DNA of 44,291 nucleotides from Timburyella sp030842085. GTDB lineage: Bacteria > Bacillota > Clostridia > Oscillospirales > Acutalibacteraceae. Position 1 is the first letter of the stretch; every line of letters begins with the position of its first letter. Position numbers and translations under genes: made by a program. The stretch covers positions 1 through 44,291 of the forward strand of contig JAUUSE010000011.1 of NCBI GenBank assembly GCA_030842085.1. Direction: 5' to 3'. Positions 1-6,320 of the stretch are shown here, one piece after another. The notes beneath the pieces were generated by a model. That model did no database searches, was not told the origin of the DNA, and worked only from the letters and a program-made list of their open reading frames with translations.

Positions 1-1
1 G

Positions 2-66
2 TTGTTATATTCCATTACATAATTACATATACTTTTCATGTCAAGAACGACTGTGGGTGTTAAATA
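2..66 (+). promoter_or_regulatory. Promoter/leader of first XRE gene (duplicated element)
   Basis: A TATACT -10-like hexamer lies at 28-33, followed by a leader containing GAACGACTGTGGGTGTT just before the start codon. Nearly the same layout recurs before the paralogous gene (TATACT at 714-719, GAACGATTGTGGGTGTT at 732-748). The TTC...GAA arms around 35-50 form a small dyad that could be an operator. The -35 element is poor in both copies, which fits a weak or regulated promoter. Shared sequence is seen directly; the operator role is inference. Confidence 0.4.
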
Positions 67-300
67 ATGAAAAGTATACTGGCTAAGCGTTTAAGGGCTT
101 GCCGTAGGGAAAAAGGGTTTACTCAAAATCAGGTTGCAATTTACTGTGATATAACAGAAAAGACATATCAAAATTATGAGCTGATGGCCAGAGAGCCTAA
201 ACTGGAAATCCTCATTAAAATTGCTGACCTTTTTGATGTCTCTTTGGATTATCTTGCCGGCAGAACCGACAACAGGAAAATAAATAAAAAAGATGAATAA
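67..300 (+). CDS. Cro/C1-type (XRE) transcriptional regulator, copy A
   Basis: This 77-residue protein is essentially one helix-turn-helix domain of the XRE family. LAKRLRACRREKG opens helix 1, FTQNQVAIYCDITEKTYQNYE is the Q-rich helix-turn-helix, and LEILIKIADLFDVSLDYLAGR is the typical family ending. Such proteins bind DNA as repressors, often of their own promoter. It is clearly paralogous to the gene at 752-982: the two share most residues and also their upstream DNA. It is followed after 14 bases by a second small HTH gene, so the two are probably cotranscribed. There is no effector domain, so the regulated gene cannot be deduced. Confidence 0.85.
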   Translation: MKSILAKRLRACRREKGFTQNQVAIYCDITEKTYQNYELMAREPKLEILIKIADLFDVSLDYLAGRTDNRKINKKDE

Positions 301-314
301 AAAGGCGATTTAAA

Positions 315-527
315 ATGATTAAATATGATAAGCTTTGGAAAACGGCTGAGAAAAAGGGTATCAGTAAATCTATGCTTAATAAGAAATACAATGTGAGCAA
401 AGCGCAGATTTTTCGTCTTAGACATAACAAAAATATCAGCAGTAATACTCTAGACAAGCTTTGCAATATTTTAGAATGCGACGTCTGTGATATTATGGAG
501 CATATTCAGGACGACAACTTTTTCTAA
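315..527 (+). CDS. Small Cro/C1-type helix-turn-helix regulator (YozG-like)
   Basis: A 70-residue protein beginning KYDKLWKTAEKKGISKSML, with the helix-turn-helix around NKKYNVSKAQIFRLRHNKN and the ending LDKLCNILECDVCDIMEHI. This ending (I/LCxxLxCDxxDIME) is characteristic of the short Cro-like/YozG-type regulators. An AAGG ribosome binding site lies shortly upstream of the ATG. It lies directly downstream of the first XRE gene and before a rho-independent terminator, so the two form a small operon. The protein at 38341-38598 in the defence island belongs to the same family and shares the KLWK start and CDVADIME ending, though the two are not recent copies. Confidence 0.8.
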   Translation: MIKYDKLWKTAEKKGISKSMLNKKYNVSKAQIFRLRHNKNISSNTLDKLCNILECDVCDIMEHIQDDNFF

Positions 528-604
528 TCTGCCCATACAAGCTTATTAGTTAGAATACCGCGCATGAACTTTTTAGACATGTAATATTATTCTTATTTTG
601 TTCT

Positions 605-636
605 GTAAAAAACCGCTTTAAAGCGGCTTTTTTATT
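605..636 (+). terminator. Rho-independent terminator after the first HTH pair
   Basis: An AAAAAACCGCTTT/AAAGCGGCTTTTTT hairpin with a T-run on the plus strand and an A-run on the 5' side. It ends the two-gene HTH operon and could work in both directions. Confidence 0.8.
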
Positions 637-751
637 TATCAGCTAAAAAGTGTACAATTTTAAAAAAATGTGTATCACCTACAATTGTTGGTATATCTTT
701 GTTCTCAATCTCATATACTGTTCGTGTTAGGAACGATTGTGGGTGTTGAAG

Positions 752-982
752 ATGCAAGATATCTTAGCCAAACGTTTAAAAAAGTGCAGAAAAGAAGAGG
801 GACTTACGCAGTATCAGGCTGCGATATATTGTGATATTACCGAAAGGACATATCAGAATTATGAGCTGATGATAAGGCAGCCTAAGTTGGAAATTTTGAT
901 TAAAATTGCCGATTTGTTTGATGTTTCTTTAGATTATCTTGTCGGCAGGACTGATAACAAAAAAGTCAATAAAAGCGATTAA
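752..982 (+). CDS. Cro/C1-type (XRE) transcriptional regulator, copy B
   Basis: A 76-residue HTH protein starting MQDILAKRLKKCRKEEGL. The ATG at 752 is chosen because it aligns with the start of its paralog at 67 and lies at the right distance from the shared GGGTG motif; an in-frame TTG at 737 is possible but adds residues the paralog lacks. Helix-turn-helix TQYQAAIYCDITERTYQNYE and ending LDYLVGRTDNKK closely match the first copy. The next regulator gene begins 27 bases downstream, so a two-gene operon is likely. It is probably a DNA-binding repressor with an overlapping target to copy A. Confidence 0.85.
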   Translation: MQDILAKRLKKCRKEEGLTQYQAAIYCDITERTYQNYELMIRQPKLEILIKIADLFDVSLDYLVGRTDNKKVNKSD

Positions 983-1009
983 AAATACGGACGTGTAAAA
1001 GGTGACATT

Positions 1010-1351
1010 ATGATTTTGGACTATAAAGCAATCGGAAGCAGGATAAGAGAAGTCAGAAAAAGCAAAAACATGACTCAGGAAAAATTAAGTGAGGCCATTA
1101 ATGTTGGCTATAAGCATTTGTCAAATATTGAATGTGGCAATGGCGGAGTAAGCATTGAAGTTCTTGCATCTATATGCTCTGTTCTCGACATAAGTTTAGA
1201 TTATATCATTTTTAACAAACCAGATATAAGAGACGTGAAAATGGCTGATGACATTTATAAAGAAATAAGCAGTTTAACACGCAGCGAACGCGAATTTGTC
1301 ATGGCATTGTTCCAAACGCTCAAAAGCAGCAGGAATACTTGCTCCGATTAA
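1010..1351 (+). CDS. Cro/C1-type (XRE) transcriptional regulator with C-terminal extension
   Basis: A 113-residue protein. Residues about 8-65 form a standard XRE helix-turn-helix (IGSRIREVRKSKNMTQEKL, then YKHLSNIECGNGGVSIEVL). The remaining C-terminal stretch to residue 113 is predicted helical and may mediate dimerisation. A good ribosome binding site (AAAGGTGACATT) precedes the ATG. It follows the copy B regulator closely and ends just before a strong terminator. This is the type of regulator commonly carried by conjugative elements and prophages, although no integrase or phage gene is visible nearby. Confidence 0.8.
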   Translation: MILDYKAIGSRIREVRKSKNMTQEKLSEAINVGYKHLSNIECGNGGVSIEVLASICSVLDISLDYIIFNKPDIRDVKMADDIYKEISSLTRSEREFVMALFQTLKSSRNTCSD

Positions 1352-1390
1352 ATCTGCAATATAATAAACTATACTGCAATGTTGCAGTAT

Positions 1391-1432
1391 AATATAAATA
1401 AGGGCGGTACATGCCGCCCTTATTTATATTAT
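1391..1432 (+). terminator. Long perfect hairpin, probable bidirectional terminator
   Basis: AATATAAATAAGGGCGG pairs with CCGCCCTTATTTATATT around a six-base loop. The stem is about 17 bp with a GC core and AT-rich flanks that give U-rich tracts on either transcript. It separates the regulator cluster from the decayed or non-coding stretch that follows. Confidence 0.75.
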
Positions 1433-1623
1433 ACCATGCAGCTTTTACCGCTTGGCACAAGTCCTGCAGGAAAATCAAACCAGTCATAATAACCGCCTAA
1501 TATGCGCTCGCTAAAAAAGTTTGATTCCATTGAGCATTAAAAGGCCCGCAAAAATCTTAAACTGCTTCTTTCAGAGCCGAGTAATCCACGAATGAACGGA
1601 TAAATTACGTCCAGCGGCTTCAT
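1429..1623 (-). pseudogene. Possible decayed gene fragment
   Basis: Read on the minus strand, this stretch gives 28 codons from an ATG at 1621-1623 (MKPLDVIYPFIRGLLGSE...), then an in-frame TAA, then another 36 codons in the same frame ending ERILGGYYDWFDFPAGLV followed by PSGKSCMV and a stop. The residues after the internal stop look like a natural protein C-terminus with several aromatic residues and glycines. I do not recognise the family. The rest of the gap, 1624-1740, shows nothing further. It could also be chance reading of non-coding DNA. Confidence 0.25.
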
Positions 1624-1740
1624 TATGCCAGCTTATACATGATTTTCCTATTGGAACTATCAATTAAATTTTTTCTGTATTTCTAAGCCTTGGCCAGAGC
1701 ATTCTATTTGTCTAAAAAATTAGCCTAAGTAAATAATATT

Positions 1741-1773
1741 GCGGCCGTCACGCTGATAATCGTGTACGGCCGC
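1741..1773 (-). terminator. GC-rich inverted repeat after the HisF-like gene
   Basis: GCGGCCGTCACG and CGTGTACGGCCGC form an imperfect stem of about 11-12 bp. On the minus strand it lies 30 bases past the stop of the hisF-like gene and is followed by AATATTATTT, a weak U tract. It probably terminates the hisH-hisF transcript. Confidence 0.55.
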
Positions 1774-1801
1774 CCAATATAAAACTATTTTTTATAAACC
1801 G

Positions 1802-2596
1802 CTATCTAACCATTGGGCGCATATTTACACCGCGGCCGAGCAGATACTCCTTAAGCTCCTCTACGCTGTAATTCCGCGGCAGACGCGTAGAATACAGCAT
1901 AGAGCTTATTATTCCCGCCGTTGCCTCTGTCTTTGTAAATACGTCATATAAATGCTCCGGCTTGCCGGCGCCGCCCGACGCTATTACCGGTATTTTTACC
2001 GCATTGCATATCTTGCCAGTAATGTCGAGGTCATACCCGCCGTGAGTGCCGTCGTTGTCTATGCTATTGACGACTATCTCACCGGCGCCGAGCGCCTCGC
2101 CGCGTTTTGCCCACTCCACAGCATCCATGCCGGTAAACACGCGCGCGCCGTCTATCGCTATCTCGTACCCGCTCGGTATCTTCTCCGACACGCCGACGTT
2201 TTTCACCTGCATGCTGAGCACTATACACTGCGAGCCGAAAGCCTTTGCGCCCTCGTTTATTATGTCCGGGTTTCTTACCGCCATTGAGTCGACGCTTATT
2301 TTCTCTGCGCCCGCCTTAAGCACGCTGTACATATCTGAAATTGTCTTTATTCCGCCGCCGACCGTGAAAGGAATAAACACCAGTCCGGCTACTTTTTTTA
2401 CCATTTCAAGGTCTATGCTGCGCTTTTCGGCGCTCGCCTTTATATCATAAAAAACTATTTCGTCTATCTGCATATCATAGACCTTTTCAGCGACCGTCTC
2501 CACCCGCTCAATGTCTATATTATTCTGAAACTTGCTGGCCTTTGTGACCATATTATTTATAACGTCAAAGCAGGCGATAAGCCTTTTTGTCAGCAT
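1802..2596 (-). CDS. HisF-like cyclase subunit with altered catalytic site
   Basis: A 264-residue (beta/alpha)8-barrel of the HisF family. In true HisF this subunit takes ammonia from HisH and makes imidazole glycerol phosphate plus AICAR. Seen here: R5, D11 (ACFDV), K19, the FTVGGGIK phosphate loop at about 77-84, K99, SIDNDGT at about 178-184 and ASGGAGK at about 206-212. However, the position of the second catalytic aspartate (D130, normally in an AIDAK-like motif) is glutamine in SMQVK. The GRVVKG-type loop after D11 is also diverged. The start overlaps nothing: its ATG directly follows the hisH stop, with GGGGGAG upstream. No other his genes are present. It may be a specialised HisF2/WbuZ-like amidation subunit rather than a histidine enzyme. 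Confidence 0.8.
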   Translation of the reverse strand: MLTKRLIACFDVINNMVTKASKFQNNIDIERVETVAEKVYDMQIDEIVFYDIKASAEKRSIDLEMVKKVAGLVFIPFTVGGGIKTISDMYSVLKAGAEKISVDSMAVRNPDIINEGAKAFGSQCIVLSMQVKNVGVSEKIPSGYEIAIDGARVFTGMDAVEWAKRGEALGAGEIVVNSIDNDGTHGGYDLDITGKICNAVKIPVIASGGAGKPEHLYDVFTKTEATAGIISSMLYSTRLPRNYSVEELKEYLLGRGVNMRPMVR

Positions 2597-3208
2597 TTAT
2601 TTCTCCCCCAAATCCGCGAAATTTTTAAGCAGCTGCAAGCCTGCCGTGCCGCTCTTCTCTATATGAAACTGCGAGGCGTATATGTTGCCCGACGACACCA
2701 TAGACACAAACTCGCCGTTATAATCGGTCACGGCCATTACAATGCTGTCATCATCCGGTACGACATAGTAGCTGTTTACAAAATAAAAATAGTTTCCGCT
2801 TTTACTGCCCTTATTAACAGCGTTCGACTGCTTCCAATCCACTCTGTTCCAGCCTATCTGCGGTACTCGCACTTTAGATTTATCAAACTGCTTTACCTGC
2901 CCCTTAAACCATCCAAGGCAGTCGGTATCGTCCTCCTCGCTGTGCTCAAAAAGCACCTGAAGGCCGACGCATATTCCTAAAAATGGGACTTTTTTATCCA
3001 GCACAAGCCCGCTCAGCTTGTCGATTATGCCAAGCTCGCTTAACGAATCCATAGTGGCTTTTGCCGAACCCACACCGGGCAGTATTATTCCGCTCGCAGA
3101 CTCAAGTCCGGCAATATCGGAGACAAGCCGGCTTTCTATATTCATTTTTTTGCAGGCGTTTTCCACGCTGGTGGAGTTTCCTGCCTTATAATCTATTATA
3201 GCTATCAT
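2597..3208 (-). CDS. HisH-like glutamine amidotransferase subunit
   Basis: A 203-residue class I glutamine amidotransferase of the HisH family, which hydrolyses glutamine and passes ammonia to the HisF barrel. The nucleophile is Cys80 in FLGICVGLQ, and the triad is completed by His182 and Glu184 in QFHIEKS. PGVG at 44-47 and YFVNSYY at about 142-148 are family landmarks. Usual HisH proteins read QFHPEKS and HSYY, so this copy is slightly diverged. I place the start at 3208 (ATGATAGCTATA) because GGAGG lies seven bases upstream; the longer frame to 3283 adds 25 residues without homology. Gene and partner abut exactly, so translation is coupled. Confidence 0.85.
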   Translation of the reverse strand: MIAIIDYKAGNSTSVENACKKMNIESRLVSDIAGLESASGIILPGVGSAKATMDSLSELGIIDKLSGLVLDKKVPFLGICVGLQVLFEHSEEDDTDCLGWFKGQVKQFDKSKVRVPQIGWNRVDWKQSNAVNKGSKSGNYFYFVNSYYVVPDDDSIVMAVTDYNGEFVSMVSSGNIYASQFHIEKSGTAGLQLLKNFADLGEK

Positions 3209-3230
3209 CATGCATCCTCCCATGTTTAAT

Positions 3231-3259
3231 AGTTTATAATACCCCGGCGGCAAAGTCAA
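3231..3259 (-). promoter_or_regulatory. Candidate promoter of the hisH-hisF pair
   Basis: On the minus strand TTGACT (3254-3259) is followed by a TATAAA/TAAACT region at 3231-3238, spaced 15 or 17 bases, shortly before the GGAGG and start of the HisH-like gene. Confidence 0.4.
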
Positions 3260-3382
3260 CTTTAATGTCTTAATCCGCCCCAATAAAATAGGGACAATGC
3301 TTTTAAATTGACGGAGCCATTACATACGTTTTTAGTCGGCACTTTTTCCGTCTGTTTTGGCTTGGCAAAGTATAAGACTATT

Positions 3383-3410
3383 AAAAAAATCCCGCCGTTT
3401 AGGCAGGAAT
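3383..3410 (-). terminator. Rho-independent terminator of methylglyoxal synthase gene
   Basis: On the minus strand CCTGCC-TAAA-CGGCGGG (one G-U pair) is followed by ATTTTTTT. It sits about 60 bases past the mgsA stop. Confidence 0.7.
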
Positions 3411-3466
3411 AAATATTTATGTATTTAAACATCTAAAGAGATGATTGCTTTAAATTGTGAAATGGC

Positions 3467-4003
3467 TCAATCTTCCAAAAACTTATTGAGCATTTCCTCA
3501 GATGTACGCTTATACTGCGTTATTTTACGTGTATATTCCTCAGACATATATTTAGATGTAAGCAAAAAGTTTGCCGTAGCTATATTGTTTGCCACCGGAA
3601 TATCGTATAACACTGACACGCGCAGCAGCGCTTTTACATCAGGGTCATGAGGCTGTGCCTCAAGCGGGTCCCAGAAGAACACCATAAAATCTATTGCGCC
3701 CTCGACTATGCGCGAGCCTATCTGCTGGTCGCCGCCAAGCGGTCCGCTTTTATACTCCCTAACAGGGAGACCCGTCTTCATTGAAAGCAGTCTTGCCGTC
3801 GTGCCTGTGCCGCATAAAAAATGATTTTTAAGTATATCCCGGTTTTCATACACCCAGTCGACCATTTCACGCTTTTTGCTGTCATGCGCTATAAGTGCTA
3901 TCTGCTTCTGTTTTCCCATTTTTACCGTTATGTATTCGCTGTCTATTTCTATCACCCCCTGTTTTTTAATATTATACGATATATAATCTTTTATTGCAAT
4001 CAT
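3467..4003 (-). CDS. mgsA: Methylglyoxal synthase
   Basis: This enzyme converts dihydroxyacetone phosphate to methylglyoxal and phosphate, a bypass of lower glycolysis. Family signatures are clear: IALIAHDSKKREMV near residue 35, CGTGTTARLL (phosphate binding), SGPLGGDQQIGSRI, and FFWDPLEAQPHDPDVKAL, which contains the catalytic Asp and the conserved histidine, then NIATANFL. Typical proteins begin just before IALIAHD, whereas this frame adds about 28 residues. An internal ATG at 3919 would give the usual length but lacks an obvious ribosome binding site, as does the upstream ATG. The true start is therefore unsettled. It appears monocistronic. Confidence 0.9.
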   Translation of the reverse strand: MIAIKDYISYNIKKQGVIEIDSEYITVKMGKQKQIALIAHDSKKREMVDWVYENRDILKNHFLCGTGTTARLLSMKTGLPVREYKSGPLGGDQQIGSRIVEGAIDFMVFFWDPLEAQPHDPDVKALLRVSVLYDIPVANNIATANFLLTSKYMSEEYTRKITQYKRTSEEMLNKFLED

Positions 4004-4123
4004 GTATTAATATTAATCTGTAAAATTGCTGTAAATATCTATTAGGCAAAATTAAACAGACATCTTTTCAGCCACGCATATTTAAAATTTTGCTGTTGTA
4101 TTAATAATAAGCTTAAGTTAATC

Positions 4124-4152
4124 TTGACTATTTACCGCCGGCATGTTATAAT
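4124..4152 (+). promoter_or_regulatory. Sigma-A promoter of tRNA-His
   Basis: TTGACT (4124-4129), a 17-base spacer and TATAAT (4147-4152), ending 15 bases before the tRNA. A near-consensus housekeeping promoter, as expected for a stable RNA. Confidence 0.85.
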
Positions 4153-4167
4153 TCATCATGCTGTTTT

Positions 4168-4245
4168 GGTGGATATAGCCCAGTTGGTTAGAGCGCCAGG
4201 TTGTGGCCCTGGAGGCCGTCGGTTCGAGTCCGATTATCCACCCCA
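4168..4245 (+). tRNA. tRNA-His (GTG anticodon)
   Basis: A complete cloverleaf. The acceptor is GTGGATA (4169-4175) pairing TATCCAC (4235-4241). The D arm is GCCC...GAGC, the anticodon arm is CCAGG-TTGTGGC-CCTGG with anticodon GTG at 4203-4205, and the T arm is GTCGG-TTCGAGT-CCGAT. The extra G at 4168 opposite C73 is the G-1 identity element unique to tRNA-His, and CCA is encoded (4243-4245). A promoter precedes it and a terminator follows at once. Confidence 0.97.
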
Positions 4246-4433
4246 CCAGACTGAGTCTGGACGCGTGTTCGCGTTCAGACTCGTTTTTTTATTTTACTCC
4301 ATTGGCCGCGGCGTCGACCTTATCCTTAATTACCTAAAGACTTCAAACGGATTTATATCCATACGGCAAACGGAAAAAACATCTTTTTTATTGCCTCTTG
4401 CTACCAGACTGAGTCTGGACGCGTGTTCGCGTT
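4245..4433 (+). repeat. 31-bp direct repeat covering tRNA end and terminator
   Basis: ACCAGACTGAGTCTGGACGC and the next 11 bases occur identically at 4245-4275 and 4403-4433, 158 bp apart, and similarity continues through the T-run and TTTTAC beyond. The 5' edge of the repeat starts inside the CCA tail of tRNA-His. The second copy is preceded by CTCTTGCT, not a tRNA. The DNA between the copies contains no convincing gene. It could be the trace of a deleted tandem tRNA or of integration and excision at the tRNA 3' end. Confidence 0.75.
4253..4290 (+). terminator. Terminator of tRNA-His, first copy
   Basis: GAGTCTG.ACGCG-TGTT-CGCGT.CAGACTC hairpin followed by seven T residues. It begins only a few bases after the tRNA CCA end and is nearly duplicated at 4408-4449. 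Confidence 0.9.
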
Positions 4434-4449
4434 TAGACTCAGTTTTTTT
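4408..4449 (+). terminator. Terminator, second copy
   Basis: ACTGAGTCT...AGACTCAGT stem with the same inner ACGCG/CGCGT pairs and loop as the tRNA terminator, followed by seven T residues. Confidence 0.8.
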
Positions 4450-4550
4450 GTTTTACTTTTGATAAATAAATGTTTGTATAGACTTTATTTATACGTTATG
4501 ATATATTATTAATTGAGTTGAAGTAAGATATTTTGGGGGAGTGCGAAAAT

Positions 4551-5069
4551 ATGAAAAAAGCGGCAATTTTATCATTTATACTTTCTATTGTGCTTGTATT
4601 TTCTACAAGCTGCGGAGTTTTTGATTTTTTAAGCAAAAGCAAGACCTTTAAACAGGATGAGATGTCAATAACGCTTTCAAGCGTATTTGAAGAGACATCG
4701 GTTGAGAATTACACCTCGGCATATGACTCTCCAGATATTGCTGTGCTTACAGTGAGAGAGGACTTTTCTTTATTTGAAGGTATTGATTTAACGCTTAACC
4801 AATATGCTGAGCTTGTTATATCTACAAACGGCCGCTCATGCTATGTTATAGAGGAAAACGGCCTTACTTATTTCATATATGAAGAAACGGTAAATAGTAC
4901 GAACTATATGTATTTCGTATCGGTTTATAAGTCAGACAGCGCTTATTGGATTATACAATTTGCTTGTGAGTCTGAAAAATACGATGAACTTAAAGATGCA
5001 ATTATAAAATATGCCAAGTCTGTAACATTCGATTCCAGTGCCGAATCCGTAAGCAATGTTGCCGTTTAA
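4551..5069 (+). CDS. Small secreted lipoprotein of unknown function
   Basis: A 172-residue protein that starts MKKAAILSFILSIVLVFSTS and then Cys: a charged N-terminus, a hydrophobic core and a plausible lipobox ending in Cys21, so it should be lipidated by Lgt and anchored outside the membrane. The mature part (DEMSITLSSVFEETSVENYT...) is acidic with a beta-rich look, reminiscent of small bacterial lipoproteins of unknown role; I do not recognise a named family. The ATG at 4551 is preferred over an upstream in-frame TTG because GGGGGAG lies at proper distance. It is monocistronic, closed by a terminator. Confidence 0.8.
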   Translation: MKKAAILSFILSIVLVFSTSCGVFDFLSKSKTFKQDEMSITLSSVFEETSVENYTSAYDSPDIAVLTVREDFSLFEGIDLTLNQYAELVISTNGRSCYVIEENGLTYFIYEETVNSTNYMYFVSVYKSDSAYWIIQFACESEKYDELKDAIIKYAKSVTFDSSAESVSNVAV

Positions 5070-5081
5070 TTAAAATATTTC

Positions 5082-5118
5082 GGCCCGCTAAGCATAAAGC
5101 TTAGCGGGCCTTTCTTTT
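5082..5118 (+). terminator. Terminator between lipoprotein and argF
   Basis: GGCCCGCTAAGC-ATAAA-GCTTAGCGGGCC followed by TTTCTTTT. It ends the lipoprotein transcript and, lying between convergent genes, may also serve argF. Confidence 0.9.
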
Positions 5119-5190
5119 ATTAGTTTATAACATTGCTTCTGCAACACAGCTAAAATAAATGAGTTATAATCAAAATATTGCTGCTTATCA

Positions 5191-6093
5191 TCAGCGCATG
5201 AGCTTTGCCATAACAGCTTTTTGTGCATGCAGACGATTTTCCGCCTCTTCAAATATTGACGACGCATGCTTTTCAAATACAGACGCGGTTATTTCCTCGC
5301 CGCGATGCGCCGGCAGGCAGTGCAGTACTATAGCGTCGGTCGCCGCGTTTTCCATAAGCTCATCGTTTACCTGATATCCTTTAAAGGCCTGCTGGCGCTT
5401 GGCCTGCTCCTGCTCCTGTCCCATTGACGCCCATACATCTGTGATTACTACATCGGCTCCTTTTGCTGCCGACATTGGGTCACGCATCATATTAAACTCC
5501 TCGGTGCCGCTGGCAAACTCTATGACCGATGCATCTGGTTCATACCCCTCCGGGCATGCGACATTTACGCTCATTCCTACTTTAAGTCCGCCTACTATGA
5601 GGGAGTTCATCATATTGTTGCCGTCGCCTATAAAGCACATCTTAAGTCCCTGCAGCGTGCCCTTTATCTCTCTTATCGTCATTAAGTCGGCCAGCACTTG
5701 ACATGGATGTGAAAAATCTGTCAGGCCATTTATTACCGGTATGCTGCCAACCTCTGCCAGCGTTTCTACCTCCGACTGCTCAAATGTCCTTATCATAATG
5801 CCGTCAAGATAACGCGAGAGCACACGCGCAGTATCCTCTATAGGCTCGCCGCGGCCTATTTGCAAATCGCGGTTCGACAAAAACAGCGCCTGGCCGCCGA
5901 GCTGATACATACCGACTTCAAAAGACACACGGGTGCGCGTGGACGCCTTTTGAAATATCATACCAAGGCTTTTTCCGGCAAGTATATCGTGCTTTATGCC
6001 GTTTTTCAGCTCGTATTTCAGCTGGTCCGCAAAGTTGAGTATATCTATTATATCTTCCCTGCTTAAGTCCAGCATTTTAAGTAAATGCTTCAT
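5191..6093 (-). CDS. argF: Ornithine carbamoyltransferase
   Basis: It joins ornithine and carbamoyl phosphate to citrulline in the cytoplasm, the sixth step of arginine synthesis. At 300 residues it has the usual family length. The carbamoyl phosphate loop STRTR is at about 51-55, DFSHPCQVLAD carries the HPCQ motif, and HCLPAHRGEEI near 258 is the ornithine-binding signature. GGGGGAG lies upstream of the ATG. It is the last arginine gene of the minus-strand cluster, 227 bases after argD. An anabolic rather than catabolic role is inferred from the operon and the absence of arcA or arcC nearby. Confidence 0.95.
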   Translation of the reverse strand: MKHLLKMLDLSREDIIDILNFADQLKYELKNGIKHDILAGKSLGMIFQKASTRTRVSFEVGMYQLGGQALFLSNRDLQIGRGEPIEDTARVLSRYLDGIMIRTFEQSEVETLAEVGSIPVINGLTDFSHPCQVLADLMTIREIKGTLQGLKMCFIGDGNNMMNSLIVGGLKVGMSVNVACPEGYEPDASVIEFASGTEEFNMMRDPMSAAKGADVVITDVWASMGQEQEQAKRQQAFKGYQVNDELMENAATDAIVLHCLPAHRGEEITASVFEKHASSIFEEAENRLHAQKAVMAKLMR

Positions 6094-6320
6094 TTATAAC
6101 TCCCCCTTATGTTTATTATAGATTAACTAATTTGTTCATTACATACGCGTTTCAATATCTGGCTGTATGTGTCATATATTTTTTAACAAAATCCATGCCT
6201 ACCGTATATCCATGACAAGTTTGCATAATCTACAAGCTTGTGCGATAAAAATATTTTTAAAAAGTCTATGCCTATAAAAATTTGCCCTGCATGATTTGTT
6301 CAAACTAAAATAATATGCAG

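Noticed and set aside
2046..2450. 134-codon plus-strand frame
   Set aside because: It lies wholly within the HisF-like gene on the other strand and has no ribosome binding site or family match.
4124..4462. 112-codon plus-strand frame across tRNA-His
   Set aside because: It reads through a complete tRNA and its terminators, so it is not a gene.
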